From Vibrio sp. J1-1 (GTDB lineage Bacteria; Pseudomonadota; Gammaproteobacteria; Enterobacterales; Vibrionaceae), in assembly GCF_021728395.1 (NCBI RefSeq), contig NZ_JAKKCM010000003.1, positions 419,046 through 483,045 on the forward strand: a stretch of 64,000 nt of DNA. Reading direction: 5' to 3'. Made by a program: the position numbers and the translations under genes. This document shows, piece after piece, positions 20,929 through 28,962 of the stretch; the first letter of the stretch is position 1; each line of letters begins with the position of its first letter. The notes below the pieces were generated by a model. It ran no database searches, had not been told where the DNA came from, and was given only the letters and a program-made list of their open reading frames with translations.

Positions 20929-21394
20929 ATTCATTGAAACGCCTTTGATGCAGTTTCTGGCAGAGCAAAACATCAAATTTCGTTTGCTTCCGCATCAAAG
21001 GCCCTCCACCACGATTGAGGATGCCGCGCAGCAGCGTGGCATTCGCCCCTCTCAAATGGTCAAAGCTATCTTACTAAGAGATATGGGGAATCTTTATGCA
21101 CTCGCCTGTGCGCCAGGTGACCGAAGCATTGATCCCAAAAAGGTCCGCTCACTCCTTCAATGCCGACGCATGACTTGTGTCGACCAAGCGGATGTTGAAA
21201 GTATTACCGGATATAAAATTGGCACTGTAACACCGTTGCTATTGAAGCGTCATATGCCAATCGTATTCGACCCCAGCCTTTTAAAAGAAAGGGAAGTGAC
21301 CATCAGTAGCGGTGATCGAATGGCGGGCATCGCTTTATCAATAAATGATCTCGTCAAGTTGTGTCAGCCAGTCGTCGCTGATATTTGTCGATGA
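20921..21394 (+). CDS. YbaK/ProX-type aminoacyl-tRNA deacylase domain protein
   Basis: 157 aa single-domain member of the YbaK/EbsC family, relatives of the INS editing domain of prolyl-tRNA synthetase. The family hydrolyses mischarged aminoacyl-tRNA. The central part [14 protein letters not shown] carries the conserved Lys that binds the tRNA end, and [13 protein letters not shown] resembles the GG-x-x-P loop but is less canonical. The start is the ATG at 20921 (or the adjacent one at 20918); the frame extends further upstream, but that part is only ygfZ sequence read out of frame. Overlap with ygfZ suggests translational coupling. Substrate unknown. Confidence 0.8.
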   Translation: MSKFIETPLMQFLAEQNIKFRLLPHQRPSTTIEDAAQQRGIRPSQMVKAILLRDMGNLYALACAPGDRSIDPKKVRSLLQCRRMTCVDQADVESITGYKIGTVTPLLLKRHMPIVFDPSLLKEREVTISSGDRMAGIALSINDLVKLCQPVVADICR

Positions 21395-21436
21395 TTTAGA
21401 CCATAAACGTAATCGATTACACAACAAACAAAACGT

Positions 21437-21452
21437 TGTGACAAAGATCACA
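21437..21452. promoter_or_regulatory. CRP binding site
   Basis: TGTGA-CAAAGA-TCACA is a perfect match to both CRP half-sites. It is centred at 21444.5. It would be about 90 bp upstream of a start site served by TATGAT (21523-21528, with TAGTCA 17 bp upstream), a class I position. Alternatively it overlaps the -35 of a possible promoter TTGTGA/CATATT (21436/21460, 18 bp spacing), which would make CRP a repressor. Confidence 0.8.
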
Positions 21453-21523
21453 TCAAGCGCATATTGCTTGAGAATTTTTAATCATTTTTAAAACATAAAT
21501 AGTCATTAGGGAAAAACTCGTAT

Positions 21524-21640
21524 ATGATGCCTGTGTTGGTTGAGTTTTCAACAGGACTCAACTGGCATAAAGTGAATCCGCTGATTTCGATAACAATCTT
21601 TGTTAAGTCAGCTATCCACTTTTGTGTAATGCATCTGTGA
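21524..21640 (+). CDS. Candidate 38-residue small protein in a CRP-controlled transcript
   Basis: Open frame starting ATG-ATG-CCT, beginning MMPVLVEFSTGLNWHK and ending FCVMHL. AGGGA lies 11 bases before the first ATG. The C-terminal half is hydrophobic (PLISITIFV). A perfect CRP site is upstream and a strong terminator starts 6 bases after the stop codon, so the ORF fills most of the predicted RNA. The layout resembles dual-function RNAs such as the Vibrio cholerae VcdRP, which encodes a 29-aa citrate-synthase partner and is CRP-controlled; I cannot confirm identity from memory. If the start site lies at the TATGAT-derived position (about 21534), the ORF start would be outside the RNA and only a non-coding RNA would remain. 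Confidence 0.45.
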   Translation: MMPVLVEFSTGLNWHKVNPLISITIFVKSAIHFCVMHL

Positions 21641-21646
21641 CTATTC

Positions 21647-21669
21647 GCCCGCTAAAGCGGGCTTTTTTT
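21647..21669 (+). terminator. Terminator of the CRP-controlled small transcript
   Basis: GCCCGC, loop TAAA, GCGGGC, then seven T. A classic small-RNA type terminator. An upstream stem GTTGAGT / ACTCAAC (21539-21562) would form in the same RNA. Confidence 0.9.
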
Positions 21670-22024
21670 GTATGAACTTTTATCAGCATTCTAGCTCTAA
21701 GATTAAGTAACAAGAGGAAATGGAATGAGCGTTAAAAAAGATACATTTAGTAAACATTTAACTTCCTTCTATTCTTAATTCTGTAACAAAACTATTGCTT
21801 AATGCACCACGTATAAAAGAATAAAGAACGAATAACGTTCCTGAGTAGGTGATTTTTGGGGTAACCCTCACGCAATTTGAGACATAAAGCTGTCAATTTG
21901 CCGAAGACAGCACAAATCTCTAAGTTGTTACATCTCACCTGCACTTATTAGTATTGCTATCACAAATAATTTTACGTGAAAAACGTAGAATAACCTGAGC
22001 TAGGTAAGAAAAAGGAAAGTAAAT
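21670..22024. other. Leader region upstream of the YtfK-like gene
   Basis: 355 bases without a firm gene. It holds a 17-codon frame with a good ribosome binding site (AGGA six bases before ATG 21725; MSVKKDTFSKHLTSFYS, ending 21778), a dyad GAACG-AATAA-CGTTC near 21827, and the promoter of the next gene, which I could not place. Confidence 0.35.
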
Positions 22025-22231
22025 ATGAGACTGTTTAAGCGCTATACACCAGGTATGATTGCTAAACATATAAGTCGTCTTTTTAAGGGAAGAATTTATA
22101 TTTACGGGGTCGGTAAATTCGAGTTTGATAACGGAAAATTAATGCTGCCTGAAAAAGCTGAGCAACGTCACTTCAGAGCAGTAAAAGAGATCAACAAAGA
22201 AATAATGAAACTCCGATGCGCATATGCTTAG
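22025..22231 (+). CDS. ytfK: YtfK-like DUF1107 protein
   Basis: 68 aa, same length as E. coli YtfK and alignable end to end: RLFKRYTPGMIAKH, LFKGRIYIYGVGKFEFD, GKLMLP and a C-terminal helix EINKEIMKLR. E. coli YtfK stimulates (p)ppGpp accumulation through SpoT under phosphate or fatty-acid limitation; function in Vibrio is inferred from the family. AAGG eight bases before the ATG supports the start. Followed by a bidirectional terminator shared with ubiI. Confidence 0.85.
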   Translation: MRLFKRYTPGMIAKHISRLFKGRIYIYGVGKFEFDNGKLMLPEKAEQRHFRAVKEINKEIMKLRCAYA

Positions 22232-22244
22232 CTAAAACTCATTG

Positions 22245-22273
22245 AAAAAAGGCTGAATAATTCAGCCTTTTTT
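22245..22273. terminator. Bidirectional terminator between ytfK-like gene and ubiI
   Basis: AAAAAAGGCTGAA, loop TAA, TTCAGCCTTTTTT. A and T runs on both sides allow termination of both convergent transcripts. Confidence 0.9.
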
Positions 22274-22291
22274 AGTTTTTGGAATACGTGG

Positions 22292-23500
22292 CTATTGACG
22301 AGCTAACTCTGGTAGATCACCTTTCAAGCCAAGCGCTCGTTTCATGATTTCATCTTTCGCCCCCGGTAATTGCCCCGCTAGACTCAAACCAATGCCACGT
22401 ATCAGCTTCTTAGCCGGATTCTCACCAGAGAATAAATCACGGAAACCTTGCATAGCGGCAATCATCTTGGCGGATTCAGCCTTACGCCAGCGCTCGTAAC
22501 TGCGTAGGTTACGCTTACTACCAATATCCTGCCCTTGATTCCATAGAGACAGAACTTCCTGAGCCAAACTTGCTGCATCCAGAAGCCCCAAGTTCACACC
22601 TTGGCCTGCAAGTGGATGAATGGTATGAGCTGCGTCACCAACTAGTGCTACTCGCTCTACGACAAAGTCTCGTGCATAACGCATTTTTAGCGGAAATGCA
22701 GCGCGTGCGCCGATTACTTCACACAAGCCAAGACGTGCATCGAATTCACTGGTTAACGCTTTATTGAATTCATGTTCATCCATAGCAAGTAATTGCTCAG
22801 CCCTGTCTGGTTCTGTCGACCAAACAATTGAGCACATATTAGGTTGAGACATTGGTAATAATGCCAGTGGACCATGCGGAGTGAAGATCTGACGCGCGAT
22901 ATTGTTATGCGGGTCTGTAGTTTTTACATTCGCGACTAACGCGCTATGGCCATAATCCCAATGAGTAAGCGGAATATCCATCTGACGACGCAACCAAGAG
23001 TTTGCCCCATCCGCGCCGACCACGAGTTTGGCCGTCATCGCTTGCCCATTATCCAGTGTTAGCCAGCTTTCTTGCTCACCAACTGCCAATGTAGCGCAAC
23101 GGGCAGGCATAAACAGCGTCACATTGTCCTGTTTCTCAACTTGCTCTAACAATGCCAGTTGAATCACTCTGTTTTCAACAATATGCCCCAGGTCAGGCTG
23201 CGCCATACTCTGGGCATCAAACTCTATTTTGGCAAAGCTGTCCTGCTCCCAAACTTCCATGCCGTAGTATGGAGACGCTCTGCGCTGTTCAATTCCCTGC
23301 CAAGCCCCTAGCTTACGCAATATGGTTTCACTAGAGCGACTCAATGCAGACACGCGCACATCGGGCAGTTCATTAAGCTTATCGTCAGGTACGCTGCCTT
23401 CGATGACAGCGATTCGCAGATCACTGTCTTTGAATGCGGCGGCAAGCGCCAACCCAACCATCCCACCGCCGATGATGGCGATATCTACACTTTGCATCAT
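22292..23500 (-). CDS. ubiI: 2-octaprenylphenol 5-hydroxylase UbiI
   Basis: FAD monooxygenase of ubiquinone synthesis that hydroxylates C5 of the ring under aerobic conditions (formerly VisC). 402 aa. Motifs of the UbiH/UbiI/UbiF family: IAIIGGGMVGLALAAAF (FAD, 7-23), GADGANSWLRRQ and VGDAAHTIHPLAGQGVNLG. It lies 42 bp downstream of ubiH on the same strand, matching the E. coli order ygfB-pepP-ubiH-ubiI but without pepP between ygfB and ubiH. Confidence 0.92.
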   Translation of the reverse strand: MMQSVDIAIIGGGMVGLALAAAFKDSDLRIAVIEGSVPDDKLNELPDVRVSALSRSSETILRKLGAWQGIEQRRASPYYGMEVWEQDSFAKIEFDAQSMAQPDLGHIVENRVIQLALLEQVEKQDNVTLFMPARCATLAVGEQESWLTLDNGQAMTAKLVVGADGANSWLRRQMDIPLTHWDYGHSALVANVKTTDPHNNIARQIFTPHGPLALLPMSQPNMCSIVWSTEPDRAEQLLAMDEHEFNKALTSEFDARLGLCEVIGARAAFPLKMRYARDFVVERVALVGDAAHTIHPLAGQGVNLGLLDAASLAQEVLSLWNQGQDIGSKRNLRSYERWRKAESAKMIAAMQGFRDLFSGENPAKKLIRGIGLSLAGQLPGAKDEIMKRALGLKGDLPELARQ

Positions 23501-23542
23501 TGCTTTTATTTACCTAGTTTTTAGCTAATTCGTTGCAACCGA

Positions 23543-24721
23543 TCATCGTTTCACTAAGCCAAGAGTGTGGCGTAGAAGTGGCTGCTTAAAAATAGAAAGG
23601 TTATCCATCGCGGCTAAAGCGGCATTGCGCCCGATTCGCATCGCGGGTAAATCATTTGAAAAAACATGAACGAGCGAACTCGTTAACCAGATGGTTTCGC
23701 TACGGTCGGCTTCACGGCGCTGACTAAAACGCATTAGACCTTGATAACGCCCAACATCTTCGCTCTGCTTAATCACCTCTTCAGCCAGAGACACCACATC
23801 ACGAATCCCCAGGTTGAAACCTTGTCCCGCAATCGGATGTAGTGTTTGAGCGGCATTACCCACAATCGCAAAACGATGTGAAATATTCTGCTTACGATGG
23901 CGCAGCAATAGCGGGTAACTTGCGCGCAGCCCTACTTTCTTAAGGGCTCCTAAACGCCAGCCAAAATCCTGCTGCAATCGCGCAAGAAAATCGCTCTCAG
24001 AGAGTGCCAAAACGGTCTCAGCTTCACCCGGGTGTAGACACCACACCAGGGACATACGATTGTCACTCATCGGCAGCAATGCGATAGGCCCGTTTTCAGT
24101 AAATCGCTCAAACGCACGCCCTTGATGCGGTTCCTGAGCCTGAATGTTAGCAATGACAGCCACTTGCTCAAAGTCGTGTTCAGATAGCTCTAATCCAACT
24201 TGCTGGCAGCACTGTGAAACCGCGCCATCAGCAGCAACTAACAACTTCGCTTTAAGCTTTTCGCCGCTACTTAGTTCAACACTCGTATGATCTTGCTCTC
24301 GTTCAATATAGGTGACGGAGTCAGGGCAGAAGAAATCTATCGAGGCACTGTTTGTAAGGAGCTCTTGGTAAACACGCCCTACATCGGCAAGCTCAACCAC
24401 ATATCCCAGAGCTTCAACTCCAACCTCTTGCTTGGTGATATCCGTCATCCCAGCATGAGAGCGATCAGAAACATGAATATGTTCAATTGGTGTAGCAAAC
24501 GGCTCAATGACTGACCAAAGTTGTAAGTGGCGCAGTAGATTAACTGTTCCGTACGATAAGGCGATAGAGCGCGAGTCAAACCCCGGGTGGGCATCTGACT
24601 GAGCTTTAAAAGGCTCGACGACAGCAATGCGCAGAGCCGCCTTGGATAAGTGTTCAATTGCCAGTGCCAACGTCGCACCAGCCATAGCACCGCCAGCAAT
24701 GACTACATCATATTGCCTCAT
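23543..24721 (-). CDS. ubiH: 2-octaprenyl-6-methoxyphenol hydroxylase UbiH
   Basis: FAD monooxygenase paralogous to UbiI, hydroxylating C1 in aerobic ubiquinone synthesis. 392 aa. FAD motif VVIAGGAMAGATLALAI (5-21), AADGAVSQCC and VGNAAQTLHPIAGQGFNLG. Starts 27 bp after the ygfB stop. The Q in AAQTLHP (usual AAHxxHP) is a feature seen in UbiH proteins. Confidence 0.92.
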   Translation of the reverse strand: MRQYDVVIAGGAMAGATLALAIEHLSKAALRIAVVEPFKAQSDAHPGFDSRSIALSYGTVNLLRHLQLWSVIEPFATPIEHIHVSDRSHAGMTDITKQEVGVEALGYVVELADVGRVYQELLTNSASIDFFCPDSVTYIEREQDHTSVELSSGEKLKAKLLVAADGAVSQCCQQVGLELSEHDFEQVAVIANIQAQEPHQGRAFERFTENGPIALLPMSDNRMSLVWCLHPGEAETVLALSESDFLARLQQDFGWRLGALKKVGLRASYPLLLRHRKQNISHRFAIVGNAAQTLHPIAGQGFNLGIRDVVSLAEEVIKQSEDVGRYQGLMRFSQRREADRSETIWLTSSLVHVFSNDLPAMRIGRNAALAAMDNLSIFKQPLLRHTLGLVKR

Positions 24722-24748
24722 GCTTACTTACCTCTGAACAATCTGTGA

Positions 24749-25339
24749 TTAGTGGATCGTAGGTTTGCTATCACTGCTATCAGGTCGAGCACCAAATTCG
24801 GCATGGATGGTCAGCACACAAGCTTTAACATGTTCGATGACTTGCTCCAGTAATTGAGCTTGCTCACCAAGATCGTCGTCTTCATCGATCCCAAGTTTGG
24901 CAATTTCTTCTAAATCGGCCAAAGCTTCTTTTACATCATCAGAAGCTTTGCTCATCGCAATACCAGCCAAGCCTAAGCCAGAGATAAAGTGGTTCACAAA
25001 ATCAGACAAACCGTCGGCCAAAGCAAACAAACCTTCTTCACCATCTTCATCTGGCAGTAATAACGACAGCTCCATTGAAGAGCCGGTAAGCTCACTGACA
25101 GAAACTTTGAATACACTCTGTGCAAATGCCAACGCAGTTGCAGGCCAGCCCATACCATCGTTAGTGTAATCAAACAGGATTGGTTGCCAGGTTTGATCGG
25201 TAATCGCCAATCCACCACTTAGCATGCCGACTAGCAACCCGTGCAACTCTGCAGGAGTAACCGCCAGACTTGCAGATTTTAACTCAGCAGCAATAGATTG
25301 GTATTCAGGAAGGGTGATTTCACTCATAGCTTGGCTCAT
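24749..25339 (-). CDS. ygfB: YgfB (UPF0149) family protein
   Basis: 196 aa acidic helical protein of the UPF0149/YecA-like family without a zinc-binding SEC-C tail. [12 protein letters not shown] and [14 protein letters not shown] are family landmarks. In Pseudomonas a YgfB homologue affects AmpC regulation; the role in Vibrio is unknown. First gene of ygfB-ubiH-ubiI, divergent from zapA. Confidence 0.88.
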   Translation of the reverse strand: MSQAMSEITLPEYQSIAAELKSASLAVTPAELHGLLVGMLSGGLAITDQTWQPILFDYTNDGMGWPATALAFAQSVFKVSVSELTGSSMELSLLLPDEDGEEGLFALADGLSDFVNHFISGLGLAGIAMSKASDDVKEALADLEEIAKLGIDEDDDLGEQAQLLEQVIEHVKACVLTIHAEFGARPDSSDSKPTIH

Positions 25340-25484
25340 TCTTGCATAAATTTGTTTCGATATATCCTACCATCAAGCCTAGTCGTCCGAAACGACTATC
25401 AAATTCATTTTGAACACCATTTGCTCAATTTGCCGAATTCCTGTGTGATCACGTCATCATTTCTCTTTCTGTGATGGGAAATGC

Positions 25485-25513
25485 TTGAATCTTAATAGCG
25501 GTTTTCCTATAGT
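25485..25513 (+). promoter_or_regulatory. Probable sigma-70 promoter of zapA (and 6S RNA)
   Basis: TTGAAT and TATAGT separated by 17 bases, 63 bp before zapA. Position and match are good. Confidence 0.6.
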
Positions 25514-25575
25514 TTGCTCTTCGGTAGTTGTACAGAGCAATACCTTAGATAGCGCGAATATAGAGTTTATTCATC

Positions 25576-25884
25576 ATGAGCAATCAAGCGATCGACGTTG
25601 AAATACTAGGCAAAGTAACTCGAGTAAATTGTCCTACGGGGCAAGAGGATTCTCTCGTTGCAGCAGCAAAAGATCTCGATCAACGATTGAAAGAGATGAG
25701 CGAACGTACTAAGGTAACCAATGAAATTCAGCTGCTGACCTTTGCCGCATTGAACATTTGTTATGAGTTGCAGACCAAGTCATACGAATCGAGTGGGCAA
25801 CAGCAAGAAATTACTGAGCGAATGGAACAGCTCACAGCGTCTTTAGAGAACGCACTAAGTAAAGTTACGCAAGGACAGCAGTAA
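25576..25884 (+). CDS. zapA: Cell division protein ZapA
   Basis: Promotes and bundles FtsZ filaments at the Z ring. 102 aa: N-terminal beta region (VEILGKVTRVNCP) and C-terminal coiled coil (SGQQQEITERMEQLTASLEN). Upstream of 6S RNA and fau, a linkage conserved across proteobacteria. Divergent from ygfB, as in E. coli. Confidence 0.95.
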   Translation: MSNQAIDVEILGKVTRVNCPTGQEDSLVAAAKDLDQRLKEMSERTKVTNEIQLLTFAALNICYELQTKSYESSGQQQEITERMEQLTASLENALSKVTQGQQ

Positions 25885-25891
25885 ATACAAA

Positions 25892-26078
25892 ATTTACCCT
25901 GGGGTGTGCGTCAGCAGGATGTAAGTCCCTGAGCCGATAAGCAATACCTAAGGGTTAGTACTTGGTAACTATTGAGCAAGCTTGGCATGTACCGAGAAGC
26001 CTACGGTTATCATTGCTGATCCGCCTTGAACCAGCTGGTTCAAGGGCCACAATCCTCAACGGCACCCTGGGGTACTCC
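25892..26078 (+). ncRNA. ssrS: 6S RNA
   Basis: About 187 nt between zapA and fau, the conserved ssrS locus. Conserved blocks include GTCCCTGAGCCGATA, GTACCGAGAAGCCT, CCGCCTTGAACC, GGTTCAAGGG and GGCACCCTGGGG. The 5' ACCCTGGGGT pairs with 3' ACCCTGGGGT to close the long rod. 6S RNA binds sigma-70 holoenzyme in stationary phase by imitating an open promoter. Ends estimated from E. coli. Confidence 0.93.
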
Positions 26079-26081
26079 TCT

Positions 26082-26675
26082 ATGTCAGAACTTTCTCGAA
26101 AAGACTTCCGTAAACTGATTCGTGAAAAACGCAACGCTTTATGCAGCGATACGCAGTTTCAAGCGGCGCTCGACTTAGTCAGTCAATTTTCCCAACTCCC
26201 TGAAATCCAGCATTCTCAGCACATTGCTATTTATCTCTCTGCAGATGGTGAACTGGATACTAAACCACTTATCGAGTGGCTATGGCAGCAAGGGAAATCA
26301 ATATATTTACCAGTCATCCACCCTTTTTCAAAAGGTCATTTGCTGTTTCTTCAGTATCTGAGTGATGATCAACTCATCTACAACAAATATGGCATTCTTG
26401 AGCCAAAGCTCGATATTCGCCATCTTATGCCCGTTAGACAGCTCGATCTTATCTGCACACCTTTGGTGGGTTTTGACAGTATTGGGCATCGTTTAGGAAT
26501 GGGTGGTGGATATTATGATCGCACCCTTTCACATTGGTTTGCCAGTGGTGAAGGTGCCACACCTGTGGGCATCGCCCATGACTGTCAGCATGTTGAACGT
26601 CTGCCAATTGAAAGTTGGGACATTCCACTGCCTAAGATCGTGACTCCAAGCCGAATCTGGCAATGGGAAAACTAA
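26082..26675 (+). CDS. fau: 5-formyltetrahydrofolate cyclo-ligase
   Basis: Converts 5-formyl-THF to 5,10-methenyl-THF with ATP. 197 aa from the ATG at 26082; the frame extends upstream only across the 6S RNA, which is not coding. C-terminal signature GHRLGMGGGYYDRTL contains the ATP/substrate loop. The ATG lies four bases past the mapped 6S end, so fau is probably translated from RNA that is processed to release 6S RNA, as in E. coli ygfA. Confidence 0.93.
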   Translation: MSELSRKDFRKLIREKRNALCSDTQFQAALDLVSQFSQLPEIQHSQHIAIYLSADGELDTKPLIEWLWQQGKSIYLPVIHPFSKGHLLFLQYLSDDQLIYNKYGILEPKLDIRHLMPVRQLDLICTPLVGFDSIGHRLGMGGGYYDRTLSHWFASGEGATPVGIAHDCQHVERLPIESWDIPLPKIVTPSRIWQWEN

Positions 26676-26733
26676 CACTTACCCGCTATAATCACGCCGC
26701 AAATGTTAACGAACATCTATTCAGGAGATAGGC

Positions 26734-27390
26734 ATGACTCAAGATGAAATGAAAAAAGCGGCTGGTTGGGCAGCATTACAATATGTTGAAAAAGGCAGCA
26801 TTGTCGGTGTAGGCACTGGCTCTACCGTGAATCACTTCATCGATGCTCTAGGGACTATCAAAGACGATATCAAAGGTGCAGTCTCTAGCTCTGTGGCTTC
26901 GACTGAGCGTCTAAAAGAGCTTGGTATTGAAGTATTTGAGTGTAACGACGTAATTAAGCTAGATATTTATGTTGATGGCGCGGATGAAATCAACCCCACG
27001 CGTGACATGATCAAAGGTGGTGGCGCCGCGTTAACTCGTGAAAAAATCGTCGCTGCCATCTCAGAAAAGTTCGTGTGCATTGTGGACGATACAAAAGCAG
27101 TAGATGTTCTAGGTCAGTTCCCATTGCCTGTAGAAGTCATCCCAATGGCTCGCTCGTATGTGGCACGTGAACTGGTTAAACTTGGCGGAGACCCTGCTTA
27201 CCGCGAAGGTGTTTTGACAGATAATGGCAACGTGATTCTAGACGTACACAACATGCAGATCACCAACCCGAAAGAAATGGAAGATAAGATCAACAGCATC
27301 GCTGGTGTGGTCACTAATGGTCTGTTTGCTCATCGTGGTGCGGATGTGGTTATCACAGGCACCCCAGAAGGTGCAAAAATCGAAGAGTAA
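26734..27390 (+). CDS. rpiA: Ribose-5-phosphate isomerase A
   Basis: Interconverts ribose 5-phosphate and ribulose 5-phosphate in the pentose phosphate pathway. 218 aa, colinear with E. coli RpiA. Motifs: [24 protein letters not shown] (catalytic acids) and [11 protein letters not shown]. Start ATG preceded by CAGGAGAT. Followed by a terminator, then serA; rpiA-serA adjacency is also seen in E. coli. Confidence 0.97.
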   Translation: MTQDEMKKAAGWAALQYVEKGSIVGVGTGSTVNHFIDALGTIKDDIKGAVSSSVASTERLKELGIEVFECNDVIKLDIYVDGADEINPTRDMIKGGGAALTREKIVAAISEKFVCIVDDTKAVDVLGQFPLPVEVIPMARSYVARELVKLGGDPAYREGVLTDNGNVILDVHNMQITNPKEMEDKINSIAGVVTNGLFAHRGADVVITGTPEGAKIEE

Positions 27391-27442
27391 AAAACCTAGC
27401 TAATTAGCCTATCAGGTTCATTTTTCGGTTATTTCATTACAT

Positions 27443-27466
27443 ACGGTGCTGCAAAGCACCGTTTTT
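27443..27466 (+). terminator. Terminator after rpiA
   Basis: ACGGTGCT, loop GCAA, AGCACCGT, then TTTTT. Confidence 0.9.
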
Positions 27467-27558
27467 CATTCTTTCACTAAAGAAAATTATTCCTTATTCC
27501 GTAATTTTCTTACCCAAAGCGATTTTTTTTTGTTACTTTATTGAACAGAAGACGCACA

Positions 27559-27574
27559 AGGAAACGTTTGTCCT
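27559..27574. promoter_or_regulatory. LacI/PurR-type palindrome upstream of serA
   Basis: AGGAAACGTTTGTCCT, an imperfect palindrome around AAACGTTT, about 90 bp before serA. The core resembles PurR-family operators; the outer bases do not match the E. coli PurR consensus, so the regulator is unknown. Confidence 0.35.
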
Positions 27575-27663
27575 CCTACAAAACTATTAATTATCCCCTT
27601 TTTAATGGTTTTGCCCAATGTGCGCCATATTAGCCCACCTTTCCATTTTAAGGACGAGAAAAA

Positions 27664-28896
27664 ATGGCCAAAGTTTCGCTGGAAAAAGACAAGATTAAGA
27701 TCCTCTTACTTGAGGGACTTCACCCTTCTTCAGTTGAAGTTCTTCAAGCTGCTGGTTACACCAACATTGAATATCACAAAGGTTCACTTCCTGAAGAAGA
27801 ACTGATTGAGGCGGTTAAAGATGTTCACTTCATTGGCATTCGCTCCCGCACTAACCTGTCGGAAGAAGTGATCAATGCGGCAAACAAACTGGTTGCTATT
27901 GGCTGTTTTTGTATCGGCACTAACCAAGTCGATCTCGACGCGGCTGCAAAGCGCGGCGTTCCTGTGTTTAACGCACCTTTCTCAAACACACGAAGCGTAG
28001 CTGAGCTGGTTCTTGGTCAGATTCTCTTGCTTCTGAGAGGCATTCCTGAAAAGAACGCGCTCGCGCATCGCGGTATCTGGAAGAAGAGCGCAGATAACTC
28101 TTACGAAGCTCGTGGTAAGCGTCTTGGTATTATCGGTTACGGTCACATCGGTACTCAGTTGGGTATCATTGCTGAAAACCTTGGTATGCGCGTTTACTAC
28201 TACGACATCGAAAACAAGCTGTCTCTGGGCAATGCCACGCAAGTTCACACCATGAGCGAACTACTGAATAAATGTGATGTTATCTCACTGCATGTTCCAG
28301 AAACACCAGAAACGAAGAACATGATGGGTGAAGAAGAGTTTGCGCGCATGAAGCCAGGCGCAATCTTTATCAACGCAGCTCGTGGTACCGTTGTTGATAT
28401 TCCTGCTCTTTGCAACACGTTGGAGGCGGGTCATCTGGCTGGCGCAGCTATCGATGTATTCCCTGTTGAACCAAAAACAAACGCAGACCCGTTCGAATCT
28501 CCACTACAGAGATTCGACAACGTCATTCTGACTCCACACGTGGGTGGTTCTACTCAAGAAGCGCAAGAAAACATCGGCGTTGAAGTGGCTGGTAAACTAG
28601 CGAAATACTCAGATAACGGTTCAACACTTTCAAGTGTTAACTTCCCTGAAGTATCTCTGCCTGAGCACGGTGGTGAATGTTCTCGCTTGTTACACATTCA
28701 CAAAAACCGTCCAGGTATCCTTACTCAGATTAACACCATTTTTGCTGAAGAAGGCATCAACATCGCCGCACAGTACCTGCAAACTGCAGCTGAAATCGGC
28801 TACGTGGTTATCGATGTAGAAACTGAGCGTTCAGAAGAAGCACTTATCAAGCTGAAAAGCATCGAAGGCACAATTCGTTCTCGTATTCTTCACTAA
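27664..28896 (+). CDS. serA: D-3-phosphoglycerate dehydrogenase
   Basis: First step of serine synthesis, oxidising 3-phosphoglycerate with NAD+. 410 aa as in E. coli. N-terminal substrate and NAD domains (LGIIGYGHIGTQLGI; INAARGTVVD; TPHVGGSTQEAQ with catalytic His) and a C-terminal ACT domain (about 338-410, HIHKNRPGILTQIN) that mediates serine feedback inhibition. ATG at 27664 preceded by AAGGACGAG. Single-gene unit with its own terminator. Confidence 0.97.
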   Translation: MAKVSLEKDKIKILLLEGLHPSSVEVLQAAGYTNIEYHKGSLPEEELIEAVKDVHFIGIRSRTNLSEEVINAANKLVAIGCFCIGTNQVDLDAAAKRGVPVFNAPFSNTRSVAELVLGQILLLLRGIPEKNALAHRGIWKKSADNSYEARGKRLGIIGYGHIGTQLGIIAENLGMRVYYYDIENKLSLGNATQVHTMSELLNKCDVISLHVPETPETKNMMGEEEFARMKPGAIFINAARGTVVDIPALCNTLEAGHLAGAAIDVFPVEPKTNADPFESPLQRFDNVILTPHVGGSTQEAQENIGVEVAGKLAKYSDNGSTLSSVNFPEVSLPEHGGECSRLLHIHKNRPGILTQINTIFAEEGINIAAQYLQTAAEIGYVVIDVETERSEEALIKLKSIEGTIRSRILH

Positions 28897-28912
28897 GAAG
28901 CACATAAACAAC

Positions 28913-28940
28913 AAAGGCAGGGAATATTCCCTGCCTTTTT
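28913..28940 (+). terminator. Terminator after serA
   Basis: AAAGGCAGGGAAT / ATTCCCTGCCTTT then T-run. The A-run on the left may also stop the convergent SIMPL-domain gene. Confidence 0.9.
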
Positions 28941-28962
28941 ATATCTGAAAAAAGGATTCGCC

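Noticed and set aside
25962-26081. N-terminal extension of the formyltetrahydrofolate ligase frame
   Set aside because: The extension is the 6S RNA read as codons; family alignment starts at ATG 26082.
27980-28250. 88-codon minus frame opposite serA
   Set aside because: Antisense shadow with no ribosome binding site.
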